From a virus: a stretch of DNA of 31,554 nucleotides. Positions 30,469 to 31,554 of the stretch are shown in pieces (position 1 is the stretch's first letter; the number at the start of each line of letters is the position of its first letter). The position numbers and the translations under genes are program-made. Where the stretch lies: the IMG/VR virus record IMGVR_UViG_3300031977_000242, positions 1 through 31,554 of that record, one strand, 5' to 3'. The notes under the pieces were generated by a model. It searched no databases, was not told the DNA's origin, and saw only the letters and a list, made by a program, of their open reading frames with translations.

Positions 30469-30489
30469 CCATATAAAACGTGGCGGTAA
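30469..30489 (-). promoter_or_regulatory. Third copy of the TTACCGCCAC element
   Basis: The minus strand reads TTACCGCCACG, then TTTTATATGG, 26 bases upstream of the -35 box. The 10-mer is identical to those at 28389 and 25843, and TATATGG echoes their TAGAAAGG/TAGAAGG. The spacing between 10-mer and TA box is one base longer than in the other two. As a phage-polymerase promoter it would re-transcribe the early region after infection. Confidence 0.45.
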
Positions 30490-30540
30490 CAATGATAGTG
30501 AAATAGCCTGGACGAGCGAAAAAATTCAAAAAATTTTCCA

Positions 30541-30562
30541 AATGATATTGATAATCATTCGC
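30541..30562. promoter_or_regulatory. Fur-box-like sequence in the early control region
   Basis: AATGATATTGATAATCATTC contains GATATT-GATAAT-C-ATTCGC (30544-30562), which agrees with the classic three-hexamer Fur box GATAAT-GATAAT-C-ATTATC at 16 of 19 bases, and a perfect inverted repeat AATGAT-N7-ATCATT. It lies about 100 bases upstream of the sigma70-type promoter. The wider stretch 30355-30617 holds no gene apart from the control elements listed. A host Fur-type regulator or another AT-palindrome binder could act here. Confidence 0.4.
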
Positions 30563-30582
30563 AAGTAATAGAAAATCGGGAC

Positions 30583-30609
30583 AAAAAAAACCCCCGATAT
30601 TCTCGGGGG
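30583..30609 (-). terminator. Intrinsic terminator of the right-end operon
   Basis: The minus strand reads CCCCCGA, loop GAATA, TCGGGGG, then eight T. It lies 8 bases after the stop of the 29-residue gene and separates the right-end operon from the integrase control region. On the plus strand the hairpin is followed only by GCTTTCTG, so it acts mainly on minus-strand transcripts. Confidence 0.93.
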
Positions 30610-30617
30610 CTTTCTGT

Positions 30618-30707
30618 TCAGTTATGGGTTTGTCTGGTTATCCACAAAATCAAATAAAGAATTATCAGGATAAACCATGCGAATATATCAGCTAAAAGGT
30701 CTCTCAT
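30618..30707 (-). CDS. Single-span membrane peptide (29 aa)
   Basis: The frame starts with an ATG that overlaps the stop of the 78-residue gene as ATGA and has AAGGG upstream, so it is translationally coupled. The peptide begins MRDLLADIFAWFILIILYLI and ends LWITRQTHN: a short acidic head, about 18 hydrophobic residues and a basic tail, the plan of a one-pass membrane peptide with its N-terminus probably outside. It is the last gene before a strong terminator. It could be a holin-like, superinfection-exclusion or anti-host peptide; none of these can be proved from sequence. Confidence 0.6.
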   Translation of the reverse strand: MRDLLADIFAWFILIILYLILWITRQTHN

Positions 30708-30940
30708 AGTTTGTTACCCTTTAGAAAATCAGCCCCTTGCAAAATTCCCCTTAGATAGAATATCAATTCCGAGCTGGTCAAATTTTGGTTGAACATTGTA
30801 AAACCGTCTATTTCAATTCCCCAGCTATGGGGGGCATAGGTCGGGTCATATTGAATATAAATTTTCTGTCCGACATGATGACTCACCAAATGGGAATAGT
30901 GTTTTATTGTTTTAAAGTTTTTGCTTTTATTCATGCCCAT
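30704..30940 (-). CDS. Hypothetical right-end operon protein (78 aa)
   Basis: Starts MGMNKSKNFKTIKHYSHLVS, 2 bases after the stop of the large right-end gene (the second Met at residue 3 is an alternative). 'VGQKIYIQYDPTYAPHSWGIEIDGFTMFNQNLTSSELIFYLRGILQGADFL' looks like a small alpha/beta protein. I do not recognise a family. It is coupled to the membrane peptide downstream through ATGA, so the two may act together. Confidence 0.65.
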   Translation of the reverse strand: MGMNKSKNFKTIKHYSHLVSHHVGQKIYIQYDPTYAPHSWGIEIDGFTMFNQNLTSSELIFYLRGILQGADFLKGNKL

Positions 30941-30942
30941 GA

Positions 30943-31554
30943 TTAAGCCCCCTGCAACTGTAAGTTTTGACGACGTTTTGCAGATACCGATTTTGTGTCA
31001 TGCATGGGTATCACAATATTTTTAGCCTTTATCCCTGACCCTGAACAAAGCTTGCAATCTTTACAGGTCACCCGATATCCTGCCTCTTCACTAGCTGGAC
31101 ATAGGGTCTCATTTTTACGGTCTATTTGTGCAAGGGTCTTTTCTTTACTTTCCAAAATTGGAACAGTCCTAAAAGTCCTATATCCCTTACCCCATGCTGA
31201 TAAAGCTTGTTCATATGAATCAGCCGATATCATACAAAGGTCGGGTCTGACATCTGCCCCGTCTACCCCGAGCTGATGAGTGTATCCAGTCCGACCCTTT
31301 GCTGATGATAGCAAGCTTTCCCAAATAAAACTTGGGGCTGCGCTGGGGTCGCCATATGTCCCGAGCCTGACTATCTGCCCAGCCCCGAGCTGGGCTATAG
31401 CTTCATGGCCTGAAAGATAGGGATAAGCCCCTTTCTGGTATTGCTTCCAGACAATCAAAACCCCTTGCCCTATGTTGACATAGCAAGTCCTGTCTTCTGC
31501 CAGTTTTTTATCTGGGTTATTTGAGGGTCGCCCCCTATGGATACAGTCCCCACA
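30943..31554 (-). CDS. Conserved phage CxxC protein, 5' end outside the window
   Basis: The frame is open to the right edge: 203 residues are visible, beginning CGDCIHRGRPSNNPDKKLAE, so a TTG ending at 31458 is not needed as a start. Features: an N-terminal CxxC with HRG; 'CYVNIGQGVLIVWK'; 'GAGQIVRLGTYGDPSAAPSFIWESLLSSAKGRTGYTHQ'; and 'CPASEEAGYRVTCKDCKLCSG', with two further CxxC pairs. I recognise this as a conserved phage family of unknown function (possibly the one Pfam calls DUF7227; not checked). The paired cysteines suggest metal binding. The C-terminus is basic. It heads the right-end operon with the two small genes below it. Confidence 0.75.
   Translation of the reverse strand, partial: CGDCIHRGRPSNNPDKKLAEDRTCYVNIGQGVLIVWKQYQKGAYPYLSGHEAIAQLGAGQIVRLGTYGDPSAAPSFIWESLLSSAKGRTGYTHQLGVDGADVRPDLCMISADSYEQALSAWGKGYRTFRTVPILESKEKTLAQIDRKNETLCPASEEAGYRVTCKDCKLCSGSGIKAKNIVIPMHDTKSVSAKRRQNLQLQGA

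Overview
The window is a large part of a T7-like podovirus genome: the autographivirus type, with its own single-subunit RNA polymerase, resembling marine members of that group. Every credible gene is on the minus strand, so transcription runs from the right end to the left. Gene content and order match T7: early region, RNA polymerase, gp2.5-like SSB, gp3 endonuclease, gp4 primase-helicase, gp5 DNA polymerase, gp6-like exonuclease, portal, scaffold, capsid, tail tubes A and B, internal virion proteins, tail fibres. No photosynthesis genes or other clear host marker is present. The host cannot be named from this sequence.

Right end (about 31.55-30.2 kb): a partial CxxC-containing conserved phage gene, a 78-residue hypothetical and a 29-residue single-membrane-span peptide form a small operon that closes with a strong intrinsic terminator. 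A 260-base control region follows. It holds a Fur-box-like sequence, a copy of a repeated TTACCGCCAC element, a sigma70-type promoter and a small palindrome. It drives a 39-residue leader gene, a MarR-like winged-helix protein, a 104-residue hypothetical and a complete tyrosine integrase.

Integration and RNA polymerase region (29.66-25.8 kb): next to the integrase are direct repeats that look like integrase arm sites, and a complete canonical tRNA-Leu(UAA), the likely attP region. This phage is therefore probably temperate although its replication and virion genes are of T7 type. The RNA polymerase gene is flanked on both sides by the same composite non-coding module. I read these modules as candidate phage-polymerase promoters.

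Replication and nucleotide region (25.8-17.5 kb): SSB, Holliday-junction endonuclease, primase-helicase, a small winged-helix protein, family A DNA polymerase with Tyr at the fidelity-associated O-helix position, 5'-3' exonuclease, DUF3310, a MazG-like pyrophosphohydrolase and a class II (cobalamin-dependent) ribonucleotide reductase. They are packed with short overlaps, as expected for one transcription unit that degrades, recycles and makes deoxynucleotides.

Virion region (17.5-0 kb): small adaptor-like proteins (one with 13 consecutive prolines), portal, scaffold, a small HNH-like protein, major capsid protein followed by a terminator in the same place as T7 Tphi, tail tubes, four internal or ejection proteins including one of 1257 residues, and a string of fibre and receptor-binding proteins with related N-terminal modules. 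The window ends inside another fibre-type gene. No terminase, holin, endolysin or CI-like repressor is visible; these may lie outside the window.
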